From Actinophytocola sp. (GTDB lineage: Bacteria > Actinomycetota > Actinomycetes > Mycobacteriales > Pseudonocardiaceae), in the NCBI GenBank assembly GCA_009379975.1, contig WHSS01000015.1, positions 1 through 42,247 on the forward strand: a DNA stretch of 42,247 bases, read 5' to 3'. This document shows, piece after piece, positions 1 through 10,568 of the stretch; position 1 is the stretch's first letter, and the number at the start of each line of letters is the position of its first letter. Below the pieces are notes generated by a model, which did not search any database, was not told the DNA's origin, and was given only the letters and a program-made list of their open reading frames with translations. A program made the translations under genes and the position numbers.

Positions 1-780
1 ACAGCTACCTCCAGCCTGCCGTCGCGCTCACGCAACTGTCCGGGCTCGGCCAGCGTCGCGGCCAGTTCCTCCACGAAGAACGGCAGGCCGTCGGCGCGAC
101 TGTGGATCTCGGTGAGCAGCCGCGCGGTGACGGGGGCGCCGAGCAGACCCGCGAGAAGCTCGCCGGAGTGCTCCTGCGTGAGCGGACGCAACGCGACCTC
201 GGTCGCCCACCGCCGCGCCGCAGTTCGGTGCGAGCACGCCGCAGCGGGTGCGCCCGCGGCAACTGATCGCTGCGATAGGTCGCCACGATCAGCACCGGCT
301 CACCTTCGATCGCGAGCGCCAGCGCGGGCAGGATGTCCAGCGTGGCCGCGTCGGCCCAATGCAGGTCCTCGAGGACGAGGACCGCCGGTCCATCGTCGGC
401 CACCAGTCGAACGACCCGTCGCAGGGAGTCGGCAAGAGTCGCGCTGTCGCATTCCGCGTCCGGCATACCGTGTCCGGCATACCGTGTCCGGGCAGCAACG
501 GACCCAGGCTGCGGCGCACATCGGCGTCCGCGATCTCGTCGTGCACCGCCCGCAACATGTCCCGTAAGAGTCCGTAGCTGCGGCCACCGCCCACGGCGGA
601 TCCGCGCAGCAGGCGCGCCTGCGACCCGCGGAGCGCATCGGCCACCAGCCGACTCTTGCCGACACCTGCCTCGCCGGAGACCAGCACGAAGCCGCCCTCG
701 TTCGCCCGGCAGCGCTCGAGCGCGGCCTCGATGACGGCCCGCTCGGCGTCCCGGCCGACCAGCACTGACCGCTCGCTCAC
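1..780 (-). pseudogene. LuxR-type AAA ATPase regulator, 5' part, frameshifted
   Basis: This is the N-terminal part of a large ATP-dependent transcriptional regulator of the kind that usually ends in a LuxR helix-turn-helix; it runs off the left edge. From the ATG at 780 it reads MSERSVLVGRDAE and a Walker A loop (GEAGVGKSR). A second frame then carries the Walker B-like VLVLEDLHWADAATLD, and a third carries TEIHSRADGLPFFVEELA. The first frame change falls on a 14-bp tandem duplication (459-486); removing one copy restores the continuous reading LLPGHGMPDAECD. The second lies in a G run near 205-215, where one extra base would restore frame. The two changes do not cancel each other. Either this is a pseudogene or the assembly has errors. 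The missing C-terminus leaves the DNA-binding domain unverified. Confidence 0.75.
459..486. repeat. 14-bp perfect tandem duplication
   Basis: Two adjacent copies of TCCGGCATACCGTG are followed by the first five bases of a third. The duplication lies inside the AAA ATPase reading frame and shifts it by +2, and deleting one copy restores the frame. This looks like slipped-strand or short direct-repeat duplication. Confidence 0.9.
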
Positions 781-829
781 ACCGGGAGTCTAGCGCCGAT
801 TTGCCGGGTTTGTGTCGGTCTAACCAGAA

Positions 830-910
830 CGCTGAAAGACGCCTTCAGTCCACTGGGCGGAGTGAAAGACGCTTTCAGTCCGTCCAACGGACTGAAAGCG
901 TCTTTCAGCG
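830..910. repeat. 81-bp triple-hairpin intergenic repeat, copy 1
   Basis: Three back-to-back palindromic units are built on CTGAAAGACGCTTTCAG, with CGCTGAAAG at both ends. The segment is the reverse complement of 20573-20653, same length, with only a few differences by eye. It lies between the broken AAA ATPase gene and the CPBP protease gene. RNA from either strand would fold into strong hairpins, so it could act as a terminator or stability element. It also reads as open frames (…LKASF…), which I treat as spurious. Confidence 0.85.
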
Positions 911-916
911 CGTGGC

Positions 917-1663
917 CTACAGGTGCAGTACGCCGAGCGCGGTCAGCAGGATGGCGAGCGCGGGCAGGAAGTTGTTGACCTGGTGCGCGATGATGCTGCC
1001 GAGCAACCTGCCTGTCGCCAGCCGCGCCAGCCCGATCGGGATCGCGATGACCAGGAGCAACGTGGTACGGAACGGCTCGAGGTGGCTCGCGGCGAAAACC
1101 GCGGTCGAGAGCACGAACGCGGCGATCCGACCCCACTTCTCATTACCCCAGTGCAGCCGCTCCACCGCGCCCCACAGCAACCCGCGGTAGATGATCTCCT
1201 CGCAGATGGGGCCGAACAGCCAGAGATAGAAGAACATCACCATGGCGGCGCGCACCGACATCGGCTTGTCCTCGACCAGCGTCCCGATCGCCGACTGCGC
1301 GTTCTCCTCGTCGACCACCTGGCTCCACACGGCCACCCCCACCGTGGTGACGACGATCCCCAGCGCACCGAAGCGCAGCCCGGTCCGCACGTCGTCCCAG
1401 CGCCATTGCAGCCGCAGGTCGACGAACGGCCCGTTGCCGCGCACCACGGTGATCAGCAAGGCGGCGACCGCGGCGATGCCGGTCGGCGCGATGGTGCCGA
1501 TCAGCACGTCGCGCACCGGAATGCCGTCGGCGCCCCATTCTGACCTGAGGAGCACCGATACCAGCGCGGCCGAGGCCAGCAGTACCACCTCCACCAGCAG
1601 GAATGCCCCGAAACCCCAGCGATGGCTCGGGTAGGTCACTTCCTCGGGCGTCGCCGTCACCAT
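917..1663 (-). CDS. CPBP family intramembrane metalloprotease (copy A)
   Basis: The product is a multi-pass membrane protein of 248 residues in the CPBP family (CAAX protease and bacteriocin-processing, formerly Abi). It carries the three family motifs in order: EEIIYRG (EExxxR), FAASH (FxxxH) and HQVNN (HxxxN), each on or beside a hydrophobic helix. These are the residues expected to form the intramembrane glutamate/histidine site. The ATG at 1663 was chosen because it overlaps the end of the upstream paralogue (ATGGTGA); the open frame upstream of it lies inside that gene. It is the last gene of the ffh unit and a tandem paralogue of the next gene. Its substrate is unknown. Confidence 0.88.
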   Translation of the reverse strand: MVTATPEEVTYPSHRWGFGAFLLVEVVLLASAALVSVLLRSEWGADGIPVRDVLIGTIAPTGIAAVAALLITVVRGNGPFVDLRLQWRWDDVRTGLRFGALGIVVTTVGVAVWSQVVDEENAQSAIGTLVEDKPMSVRAAMVMFFYLWLFGPICEEIIYRGLLWGAVERLHWGNEKWGRIAAFVLSTAVFAASHLEPFRTTLLLVIAIPIGLARLATGRLLGSIIAHQVNNFLPALAILLTALGVLHL

Positions 1664-2460
1664 GCCTCCACCAAGATCACCAGGGCTGGCAGCGAGTTGT
1701 TCGTCGCGTGGGCAACGACGCTCGGGCCGACCTTGCCGGTGATCATCCTGGCCGCGCCGATCGCGAGCCCCTGCGCGAACAGTGCGGGCGTACGCAGCGG
1801 ATCGGCGTGCAGGTACGCGAAGACGACAGCGGTCAGCACCAGCACCGCCCAGCCCGGCACGCGGTAGTGGCTCAACGCACTCCACAGGCTGCCGCGCACC
1901 AGCAATTCCTCGGCGAGCGGGGCCGCGAACACGATGATCACCACCGCTATGCCGAGCCAGATGCGGCTGTCGAAGCGTCCGGTCAGTTCGTTGAGCGCCA
2001 CGTCCGAAAGCTGCTCCGCACCGTAGACCAGCGACAGCACGAAGCTGACGACGTAGGCCGCGAGCAGGGCGAGCCCGCCGCAGGCGAAGCCAACGCGGAG
2101 GTCACGGCCGCGGGGCAGCAGCCCGAAGTCGAGCCGCGGGCCGCGTCCCCACCACACCGAACCCAACAGTGGCCCGGCGCCGAGCGCGAGCGTCGGCAGG
2201 AACACCAGCAGCAACAGCGGACCGAACTCGCCCGCGGCGAGCGGATTCGGCCCGGCGACCGTGCCCGCGACCAGCAGCGAAACCACCATGCCGAGCAGGT
2301 GATAGCTCGCTACGCCGATGAAGAACGCCAGCAGGCCCCAGTGCGCGCCGAACACCAGCCGCTCGCTCAGTGGCGGCGGCAGTGCTGCCTGCTCCCGCTC
2401 ACCCGCGCCCTCCGGCTCGTCCGGATCACTCGGATTATTTCCTTCGGCAGGCGAGCTCAC
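1657..2460 (-). CDS. CPBP family intramembrane metalloprotease (copy B)
   Basis: The product is a 267-residue membrane protein with about eight hydrophobic segments and the CPBP motifs AEELLVRG (EExxxR), FAYLH (FxxxH) and HATNN (HxxxN). The N-terminal 25 residues are acidic and proline-rich and likely cytoplasmic. The GTG at 2460 overlaps the stop of the amidohydrolase as GTGA, which argues for translational coupling and fixes the start. The C-terminal 60 residues resemble copy A (NNSLPALVIL against NNFLPALAIL), consistent with a tandem duplication followed by divergence. The family function is proteolysis within the membrane; the target here is not evident. Confidence 0.88.
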   Translation of the reverse strand: MSSPAEGNNPSDPDEPEGAGEREQAALPPPLSERLVFGAHWGLLAFFIGVASYHLLGMVVSLLVAGTVAGPNPLAAGEFGPLLLLVFLPTLALGAGPLLGSVWWGRGPRLDFGLLPRGRDLRVGFACGGLALLAAYVVSFVLSLVYGAEQLSDVALNELTGRFDSRIWLGIAVVIIVFAAPLAEELLVRGSLWSALSHYRVPGWAVLVLTAVVFAYLHADPLRTPALFAQGLAIGAARMITGKVGPSVVAHATNNSLPALVILVEAW

Positions 2461-3578
2461 CGCACGACCACGCCGCGGAGCACGATCCGCGTCGGGGAAC
2501 GCAAGGCGCCGAGGTCCACCCGCGGGTCGCGGTCGAGCACGAGCAGGTCGGCCTCCGCGCCCTCGACGAGCCCGGTGTAGCCCAGCCACTCGCGCGCGTG
2601 CCAGGACGCGGCGCCGATGGCCTGCTCGGCGCTCAGTCCGACGCGGTGCAACGCCTCGATCTCGTCGACGATCCGGCCGTGCGTCACCACGCCGCCCGCG
2701 TCGGTGCCCGCGTAAAGCGTGATGCCCGCGTCGATCGCGGCGCCGATGGTCTCGTCGTTGCGGGCGTGCAGATCGAGCATGTGTGCGGCATAGGTCGGGT
2801 ACTTGGCCGCCTGCGCGGCGATATCGGGGAAGGTCGCGATGTTGATCAGGGTCGGCACCAGCGGGATGCCCCTGGTGACCATCTCGTCGATCGTCTGGCC
2901 GGTCAGTCCGGTGCCGTGCTCGATGCAGTCGATCCCGGCCGCGAGCAGGCCGGGCAGCGCCGCTTCGCCGAACACGTGCGCCGTGACGCGGGCGCCGCCA
3001 TCGTGCGCGATCTTGATCGCCCGCTCGAGGACGTCGTCCGGCCACAGCGGGGCGAGGTCACCGATGTCGCGGTCGATCCAGTCGCCGACCAGCTTGACCC
3101 ACCCGTCACCGTAGGAGACCTGCTCGGCGACGACCTCCGGAAGCTGCTCGGGATCTTCGATGTCGATGGCGAACCCGCGCACGTAGCGCTTCGGCCGGGC
3201 GAGGTGCCTGCCCGCACGCACGATCCGGGGTAGCTCGGGGCGCGCCTGCAGCGGCCGCGTGTCTATGGGCGCACCACAATCGCGGATCAGCAACACGCCG
3301 GCGTCGCGCTCGGTCTCGGCCTGCCCGGTCGCGGTCGCCAGGTCGACCGACCCGGTGGCGTTGATACCGACGTGGCAGTGCGCGTCGACCAGTCCCGGCA
3401 CCAGGTAGCCGCCGGTCGCGATCGTTTCCGCACCCGGAACCGGCTCGAATCCGATACGGCCGTCGGCGATGTAGACGTCGCGTTCTTCGTCGTCGGGCAG
3501 GACGACTCCCCGCAGATGCAGCGGCTGCGACAAGCCCGGGCGGGGTTCGTGGGGGGTGGGCGGTGGGAGGAATGTCAC
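2457..3578 (-). CDS. metal-dependent amidohydrolase (imidazolonepropionase-like)
   Basis: This 373-residue amidohydrolase-superfamily protein has the metal-binding VDAHCH motif near residue 65, ARVTAHVFGE and DCIEHGTG in the middle, and LYAGTDAGG near the C-terminus, which together form the expected (beta/alpha)8 metal site. Hallmarks of N-terminal and C-terminal small beta domains (GRIGFEPVPGAE, EGAEADLLVLDRDP) are present. The substrate cannot be read from the sequence; related proteins include prolidase-like and imidazolonepropionase-like enzymes. The GTG at 3578 overlaps the ffh stop by 4 bp (GTGA). It lies between ffh and two CPBP proteases, so all four are probably one transcript. Confidence 0.85.
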   Translation of the reverse strand: MTFLPPPTPHEPRPGLSQPLHLRGVVLPDDEERDVYIADGRIGFEPVPGAETIATGGYLVPGLVDAHCHVGINATGSVDLATATGQAETERDAGVLLIRDCGAPIDTRPLQARPELPRIVRAGRHLARPKRYVRGFAIDIEDPEQLPEVVAEQVSYGDGWVKLVGDWIDRDIGDLAPLWPDDVLERAIKIAHDGGARVTAHVFGEAALPGLLAAGIDCIEHGTGLTGQTIDEMVTRGIPLVPTLINIATFPDIAAQAAKYPTYAAHMLDLHARNDETIGAAIDAGITLYAGTDAGGVVTHGRIVDEIEALHRVGLSAEQAIGAASWHAREWLGYTGLVEGAEADLLVLDRDPRVDLGALRSPTRIVLRGVVVR

Positions 3579-5134
3579 GGCTTCTTCGGCAGCTTCAGTT
3601 TGGACGGATCGAAGCCGGGCGGCAGGTCGTTCATCCCGCCGAGTTGCGACAGGTCGGGCGTCCCGCCACCACCGCCTGCGCCGCCACCGGGCATGCCGCC
3701 GGGCGGCAGCATCGGCATGCCACCGGGGAAGCCGCCGCGCACCTTGGGCTGGGTGGGGCCCCTGCCCTTCTTCCCCTTCTTCCCCTTCTTGCCCTTGCGC
3801 GACTTGCTCCCGCCGCCGCGGCCGCCGATACCGAACTGGCCTGCCATCTTCTGCATCATCTTGCGGGCCTCGAAGAACCGGTTGACCAGGTCGTTGACCT
3901 CGCGCACCTGCACACCGGATCCGTTGGCGATGCGCAACCGGCGCGAGGCGTTGATCATCTTGGGGTTATCGCGCTCGGCGGGCGTCATGCCGCGGATGAT
4001 GGCCTGCAACCGGTCGAGGTGCGAGTCGTCGACCATCGCGAGCTGATCCTTCATCTGGCCCGCGCCCGGCAGCATGCCGAGCAGGTTGCCGATGGGCCCC
4101 ATCTTCCGCACCGCGAGCATCTGGTCGAGGAAGTCCTCCAGGGTGAGCTCGCCCGAGCTGAGCTTGCCCGCCGCCTTCTCCGCCTGCTCTTGGTCGAACG
4201 CCTGCTCGGCCTGCTCGATCAGGGAGAGCATGTCGCCCATGCCCAGAATGCGGCTGGCCATCCGGTCCGGGTGGAAGACGTCGAAGTCTTCGAGCTTCTC
4301 CCCATTGGAGGCGAACAAGATCGGCGAGCCGGTGACTTCCCGCACACTCAATGCGGCACCACCGCGGGCGTCACCATCGAGCTTGGTCAGCACGACGCCA
4401 GAGAACCCGACACCGTCGCGGAACGCCTCGGCCGTGGTGACCGCGTCCTGACCGATCATCGCGTCGACGACGAACAGCGTCTCCTCGGGTTCGACCGCGT
4501 CGGAGATGTCAGCGGCCTGGCGCATCATCTCCTCGTCGACGCCGAGACGACCCGCGGTGTCGACAATGACTACGTCGTGCTGCGCGGTACGCGCCTGCTC
4601 GATGCTGCGCCGGGCGACGGAAACCGGATCGCCGACACCGTTCCCCGGCTCAGGGGCGAAGACCGGCACGCCCGCGCGCTCCCCTACCACCTGGAGCTGC
4701 GTAACGGCGTTCGGCCGCTGGAGGTCACAGGCGACCAGCAACGGAGCGTGCCCCTGCTTGCGCAGATGCAGCGCCAGCTTGCCGGCCAGGGTGGTCTTTC
4801 CGGAACCCTGCAGGCCGGCCAGCATGATCGTGGTCGGCGGGTGCTTGGCGTAGCGCAGCCTGCGCGTCTCGCCGCCGAGGATGCCTACCAATTCCTCGTT
4901 GACGATTTTGATAACCTGCTGCGCCGGGTTGAGGGCCGCCGAGACCTCCGCACCCTTCGCACGCTGTTTGACCTGGTCGATGAAGGTCCGCACCACAGGC
5001 AACGCGACGTCGGCCTCCAGCAGCGCGATGCGGATCTCGCGCGCCGTGGCGTCGATGTCGGCATCGGTCAGCTTGCCTTTGCCGCGCAGGTTCTGCAGGA
5101 CCGAGGTGAGCCGGTCGGAGAGGGTGTCGAACAC
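3575..5134 (-). CDS. ffh: signal recognition particle protein Ffh (SRP54)
   Basis: Ffh is the GTPase of the signal recognition particle. It binds 4.5S RNA and signal sequences and delivers nascent membrane proteins to FtsY. The 519-residue protein has the helical N domain (FDTLSDRLTSVLQNLRGKG), the P-loop GLQGSGKTT near residue 105, DTAGR and TKLDGDARGG in the G domain, then the methionine-rich M domain and a Gly/Lys/Pro-rich tail. The GTG at 5134 was chosen because GGAG lies about 8 nt upstream and homologues begin at this FDTLSDRL segment; an ATG four codons upstream would overlap that ribosome site. It is the first gene of a four-gene coupled unit. Confidence 0.97.
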   Translation of the reverse strand: MFDTLSDRLTSVLQNLRGKGKLTDADIDATAREIRIALLEADVALPVVRTFIDQVKQRAKGAEVSAALNPAQQVIKIVNEELVGILGGETRRLRYAKHPPTTIMLAGLQGSGKTTLAGKLALHLRKQGHAPLLVACDLQRPNAVTQLQVVGERAGVPVFAPEPGNGVGDPVSVARRSIEQARTAQHDVVIVDTAGRLGVDEEMMRQAADISDAVEPEETLFVVDAMIGQDAVTTAEAFRDGVGFSGVVLTKLDGDARGGAALSVREVTGSPILFASNGEKLEDFDVFHPDRMASRILGMGDMLSLIEQAEQAFDQEQAEKAAGKLSSGELTLEDFLDQMLAVRKMGPIGNLLGMLPGAGQMKDQLAMVDDSHLDRLQAIIRGMTPAERDNPKMINASRRLRIANGSGVQVREVNDLVNRFFEARKMMQKMAGQFGIGGRGGGSKSRKGKKGKKGKKGRGPTQPKVRGGFPGGMPMLPPGGMPGGGAGGGGGTPDLSQLGGMNDLPPGFDPSKLKLPKKP

Positions 5135-5492
5135 GAGTGCGCACTCCATCTGGTCGTCGTCGCGTGGGCGGACACGCCGCGAGCACGTCGCCCGGCACGG
5201 CCCCGCCACCTGCAACGGTATCGCGCGAAGCCCCGGTGGGCGGCAAGGGAGGCCGAACGGGCGGCCTCGGCGAGGACAAAGCAGCACGATGGTGGAGCCG
5301 GCCCGTCCCCTCGGCGGGCCGGCTCCACCTTAGTTTCGCGCACGGCCAAGCCTGCCGCGTCAATCCGCCAGACCCCCAGTACCAGGCGCTTCGCCCGGCC
5401 CGCTCAGCCATCCCTGCGCGATGTCTCAAGACTGCCCGCTCGGCTCGCGCGGCTACAGCGTGAGCACACCCATTACGACTGCGTAGAACTAC
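5135..5492. other. 358-bp intergenic region before ffh
   Basis: No convincing gene is seen here. The short open frames on both strands are low-complexity Arg/Ala/Pro readings typical of high-GC spacer. The region must hold the ffh promoter (reading left) and the end of the glnD transcript (also reading left). The only strong structure is the hairpin at 5291-5329. Confidence 0.6.
5291..5329 (-). terminator. strong hairpin, likely terminator of amtB-glnK-glnD
   Basis: GGTGGAGCCGGCCCG pairs perfectly (15 bp) with CGGGCCGGCTCCACC around a 9-nt loop. It lies about 165 bp beyond the glnD stop and upstream of ffh. No U-tract follows on the minus strand, as is common for actinobacterial terminators, so termination is inferred. 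Confidence 0.6.
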
Positions 5493-7823
5493 TCAACTGT
5501 CGCCTTGGGCCGCGGCAACGACGGCCTTTTCCACGCCTCGGCGCCATTCCACGTCGGCGCGGCCGCCGCGGGGACGCAACGCGAACGAGTCCACGCAGGA
5601 CGCCCCGAGCGTTGACACCCTGGCCCATCGCACCTCGGCATCGCATGAGCGCAGCGCCTCGGCCACTCGATACAGCAAGCCGATCCGATCGCCGGCCCGC
5701 AACTCGAGCAGCACGGTGTCGGCGCCCTGAGTTTCGTCGTCGAACCACAGTGCTTTCGGCACGGCAGGGGCCACCGGCTGATCGCCGTAGTCCCGTTCCT
5801 TCGACGCCAGCTTGTCCGCCAGCGGCACCTGCTCGTTGACCGCGCGCCCCACCTTTTCGCGCAGCAGCGCGGGATCCGGCGGCCTGCCGAACCGCGGCGA
5901 CGCGCTGAACACCCCCACCCAGACCCCGGCGTGAATGTGCAGGGTGGCCTCGTGCACTTCGAGTGACTGCAGGGCGAGCGCGCCCGCGGCGGGCGCGAGC
6001 AGCTCCAGCCCGGGCGGCACCGCGATGGCGATCGTCGCGACGTTTCCTTCCGAGGTCACCAGTACCTCGGTCTTGGCAGATGCCTTGGCCGCTTCCGCGA
6101 GCGCACGCTGTCCGGCGTCGAGCGGCTCGGGCCGGATGAAACCGTTGCCCCGCATGACTTCCCGGCACCGGCTCACCAGCTCGTCGATGAGGCCTGCCTT
6201 CCACTCGGTCCAGACACCCGGCCCGGTGGCGAGCGAGTCGGCCTTCGCGAGCGCGTGCAGCAGTTCGAGCAGCACCGGGTCACCGTCGATGGTGCTGACC
6301 ACCCGCTGCACCGTTTCGGGTTCGCTGATGTCCCGGCGGAGCGCGGTATGCGGCAGCAGCAGGTGATGGCGCACCATCGCGGTGATCAGCGCGACGTCGG
6401 GCTCCGCGAGCCCTACCCGCCTGCCCACCTCCGCGGCGATCTTCGCGCCGAGCACGGAGTGGTCGGTGTCCCGGCCCTTACCGATGTCGTGCAGCAGCGC
6501 GCCGAGGACAAGCAGGTCCGGCCGCGAGACCATGGTGACAAGGCTCGCGGCCTCGACGCACGCCTGCACCAGGTGCCGGTCGACGGTCCACCGGTGCACC
6601 GGCTCGCGCGGCGGCAGGTCACGCACGGCGCCCCACTCGGGGAACAGCCGCGCCCACAGGCCGGTGTTGTCCAGCGCCTCGACCGCGTCGATCAGGCCAT
6701 CGCCGGCGCCGAGCAGCACGGTGAGTTCCTGGCGGGCGTCGGCGGGCCACGGTGCGCGCAGCTCGGGTGCCGAATCCGCCAGCGTGCGCAGCGCGGAGTA
6801 CGCGATCGGACGTCCGGTGCGCGCCGCGGCGGCCGCGACCCGCAGCAGCAGCGCCGGATCCTTCGCGGGCATCGCACCCTTCGCGAGCGCGACCTCGCTG
6901 CCGTGCTGCACAACGCCTTCGTCGAGCGGCTTACGGCTCGGCCGCAGCCCGAACGCTCGCTTCGGGCCGTCCGCGGTCGACCGCAGCGCGACGTCGACGG
7001 CGAACCGCACCGCGCGTCCGGCCGCAGACAGCTCCCTGGCGAGCACGAACCGGTCGTCGAAGCCGAGGTTGCCTGCTATTTTGTCCGCCTGCGCCACGCC
7101 GAGCACGTCACGATCGCGTCGCAGCTCGAGCCGCAGTTCGGTGCGGACATCGAGCAACAGCCGCTTGGCCTGCCGCAGTTCCTCGCCTGGCCGGTCGATC
7201 AGCTGGGCGGCGGACAGCGCGTTGAGCAGCCCGAGATCGCGCAAGCCACCCCCGGCGTGCTTCAGGTCCGGTTCGGCCGACTGGCCGATCTCCCCGGTGC
7301 GGCGCCAGCGCTCCCGCACCGATTCGCCCAGCTCGCCGAGCCGCTTGCGCGCGGTGCGCTGCCACTGCTCGCGTGCCGACCGCGCCAAGTCCGCCGCGAG
7401 CTCGGCGTCCCCGGCGATGTGCCTGGCGTCGAGGAGCCCGAGCGCGGTCCGCAGGTCGTCCCGCGCGACGGACAGCGCTTCCGCCGGGGTGCGGACCGAA
7501 TGATCGAGGCCGACGCGTGCGTCCCACAGCGGGTACCACAGCGCGTCGGCGATGTCGTTGATCTCTGTCGCGCCCGACTTCCCGGCATGGACCAGCACCA
7601 GGTCCAGATCGGAGTAGGGCACGAGCTCCTTACGGCCAAGGCCGCCGACGGCGACCAGCGCGACACTGGAATGTTCGGTGCCGATACCGGCCGCCGCCGC
7701 GCCCTTGCCCAGCCAGAACTCGTAGAGGTCCACGAGTGCGACTCGCAACGCCGAGGCGCCGAGCCTGCCGTGTTTGCTGCCGAGGAGGCGTTCCGCCGCC
7801 GCGACCAGCTCCCCTACGATCAC
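5493..7823 (-). CDS. glnD: [protein-PII] nucleotidyltransferase / removing enzyme GlnD
   Basis: GlnD modifies and de-modifies PII protein in response to glutamine. The 776-residue protein has the nucleotidyltransferase signature GGLGRKELVPYSDLDL at residues 60-75, an HD phosphohydrolase site LLHDIGKGRDTDH near residue 444, and two C-terminal ACT-like regions, the last around DRIGLLYRVAEALRSCDAEV. In actinobacteria the studied homologues adenylylate rather than uridylylate PII; which applies here cannot be told from sequence. The GTG at 7823 is 21 bp after the glnK stop, so the two are almost certainly one operon with amtB. Confidence 0.96.
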   Translation of the reverse strand: MIVGELVAAAERLLGSKHGRLGASALRVALVDLYEFWLGKGAAAAGIGTEHSSVALVAVGGLGRKELVPYSDLDLVLVHAGKSGATEINDIADALWYPLWDARVGLDHSVRTPAEALSVARDDLRTALGLLDARHIAGDAELAADLARSAREQWQRTARKRLGELGESVRERWRRTGEIGQSAEPDLKHAGGGLRDLGLLNALSAAQLIDRPGEELRQAKRLLLDVRTELRLELRRDRDVLGVAQADKIAGNLGFDDRFVLARELSAAGRAVRFAVDVALRSTADGPKRAFGLRPSRKPLDEGVVQHGSEVALAKGAMPAKDPALLLRVAAAAARTGRPIAYSALRTLADSAPELRAPWPADARQELTVLLGAGDGLIDAVEALDNTGLWARLFPEWGAVRDLPPREPVHRWTVDRHLVQACVEAASLVTMVSRPDLLVLGALLHDIGKGRDTDHSVLGAKIAAEVGRRVGLAEPDVALITAMVRHHLLLPHTALRRDISEPETVQRVVSTIDGDPVLLELLHALAKADSLATGPGVWTEWKAGLIDELVSRCREVMRGNGFIRPEPLDAGQRALAEAAKASAKTEVLVTSEGNVATIAIAVPPGLELLAPAAGALALQSLEVHEATLHIHAGVWVGVFSASPRFGRPPDPALLREKVGRAVNEQVPLADKLASKERDYGDQPVAPAVPKALWFDDETQGADTVLLELRAGDRIGLLYRVAEALRSCDAEVRWARVSTLGASCVDSFALRPRGGRADVEWRRGVEKAVVAAAQGDS

Positions 7824-7844
7824 GGCGCTATCCGCTGATCGACG

Positions 7845-9490
<1,646 letters not shown>

Positions 9491-9571
9491 GCTGTCTCCC
9501 TGGGACGTAGTCACCTATATGACAATTGGCGAAAGCATGGAAAAGGCATGTTGCGCGAGATCGCGTCCTAC

Positions 9572-9587
9572 GTTTCTCCGCTGTGAA
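9572..9587 (-). promoter_or_regulatory. possible GlnR half-box upstream of amtB
   Basis: On the minus strand TTCAC, a 6-nt gap and GAAAC are read. This resembles the actinobacterial GlnR element gTnAC-n6-GaAAC, which controls amtB operons in Streptomyces. The second half expected 22 bp away is poor, so this is a tentative call. It sits 82-97 bp upstream of the amtB ATG. Confidence 0.35.
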
Positions 9588-9662
9588 CCAACGGACAGCT
9601 TGTGTTAAGGGCGCGTTTCGTACACCCGGTGTCCACCCCCCAAATGGCTGATTCGGAGAACA

Positions 9663-10568
9663 GTGACCAGCGAAGTTCCACGTAACGTGCCCGTTAATGT
9701 ACGGATGGTGACCAACTCCGCACCGCACGCGCCGGCACCGTCCGCCGTCGAGGCACTGCGGTGTTCGGTATGCGGCGCATCACTGCACGTCACCGGCCGC
9801 TCGCTGCGCTGCGACGAGGGCCATGCCTTCGACATCGCCAAGCAGGGCTACGTGAACCTGCTCCACGCGCGAGTGCCCAGCGGGACCGCCGACAGCGCGG
9901 AAATGGTCGCCGCGCGGGCCGAGTTCCTCGACGCGGGTCATTTCGCGCCCCTTGCCGAGGCCATCGCGGGCGTGGCGAAGGCGGCGGTGCCCGGAGCTGC
10001 GCTGATCCTGGACGCCGGGGGCGGCACCGGCTATTACCTCGCGAAAGTGCTGGACGCCCTGCCCGGCGCGACCGGGCTTTCGCTCGACCTGTCCGCGGTG
10101 GCCTCTCGCCGCGCGGCAAGGGCGCATGCCCGCGCGTCGGCCGCGGTGTGGAACTTGTGGCACCCGCTGCCGCTGGCCGGCGGCTGCGCGTCGCTGGTGC
10201 TCAATGTGTTCGCGCCCCGCAACGGCGCCGAGTTCCGCCGGGTCCTGCGCGAGGGCGGCAGGCTGGTCGTGGTCACCCCCACCCCGGAGCACCTGGCCGA
10301 GCTGGCGGAGCTGACCCGGCTGCTGGACGTCGACCCCGACAAACCACGGCGCGTCGCTGCGGCCTTGAACCCGCACTTCACCGAGGCGACAAGCGAGGCG
10401 GTCGACTTTTCCCTCGAGCTGACCGCCGCCGAGGTGCGCTCGCTGATCGGGATGGGGCCGACCGCCCATCACCTGCGGCCGGGGGCGTTCGAATCGCTGC
10501 CCGCGACGGTGCGGGTGACGGCGTCCTGCACGGTCGCGGTGTACGAACCACGGAGCGCCGCCGCATGA
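9663..10568 (+). CDS. 23S rRNA (guanine-N1)-methyltransferase, RlmA family
   Basis: This SAM-dependent methyltransferase of 301 residues has an N-terminal zinc-ribbon (CSVCG … RCDEGHAFD) and the usual RlmA segment KQGYVNLL, followed by the SAM-binding loop LDAGGGTGYYLAKVL and the substrate-side motif VFAPRNGAEFRRVLREGG. The family methylates G745 or G748 of 23S rRNA helix 35; the second type (TlrB/RlmA-II) gives tylosin resistance. Which base is modified cannot be decided here. The GTG at 9663 has GGAGA upstream; an ATG at 9705 is the alternative. The stop overlaps the start of a mini-ORF. Confidence 0.88.
   Translation: MTSEVPRNVPVNVRMVTNSAPHAPAPSAVEALRCSVCGASLHVTGRSLRCDEGHAFDIAKQGYVNLLHARVPSGTADSAEMVAARAEFLDAGHFAPLAEAIAGVAKAAVPGAALILDAGGGTGYYLAKVLDALPGATGLSLDLSAVASRRAARAHARASAAVWNLWHPLPLAGGCASLVLNVFAPRNGAEFRRVLREGGRLVVVTPTPEHLAELAELTRLLDVDPDKPRRVAAALNPHFTEATSEAVDFSLELTAAEVRSLIGMGPTAHHLRPGAFESLPATVRVTASCTVAVYEPRSAAA

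Noticed and set aside
830-910. CRISPR-like array of short repeats
   Set aside because: The units are palindromic and back to back without unique spacers, and no cas genes are present.
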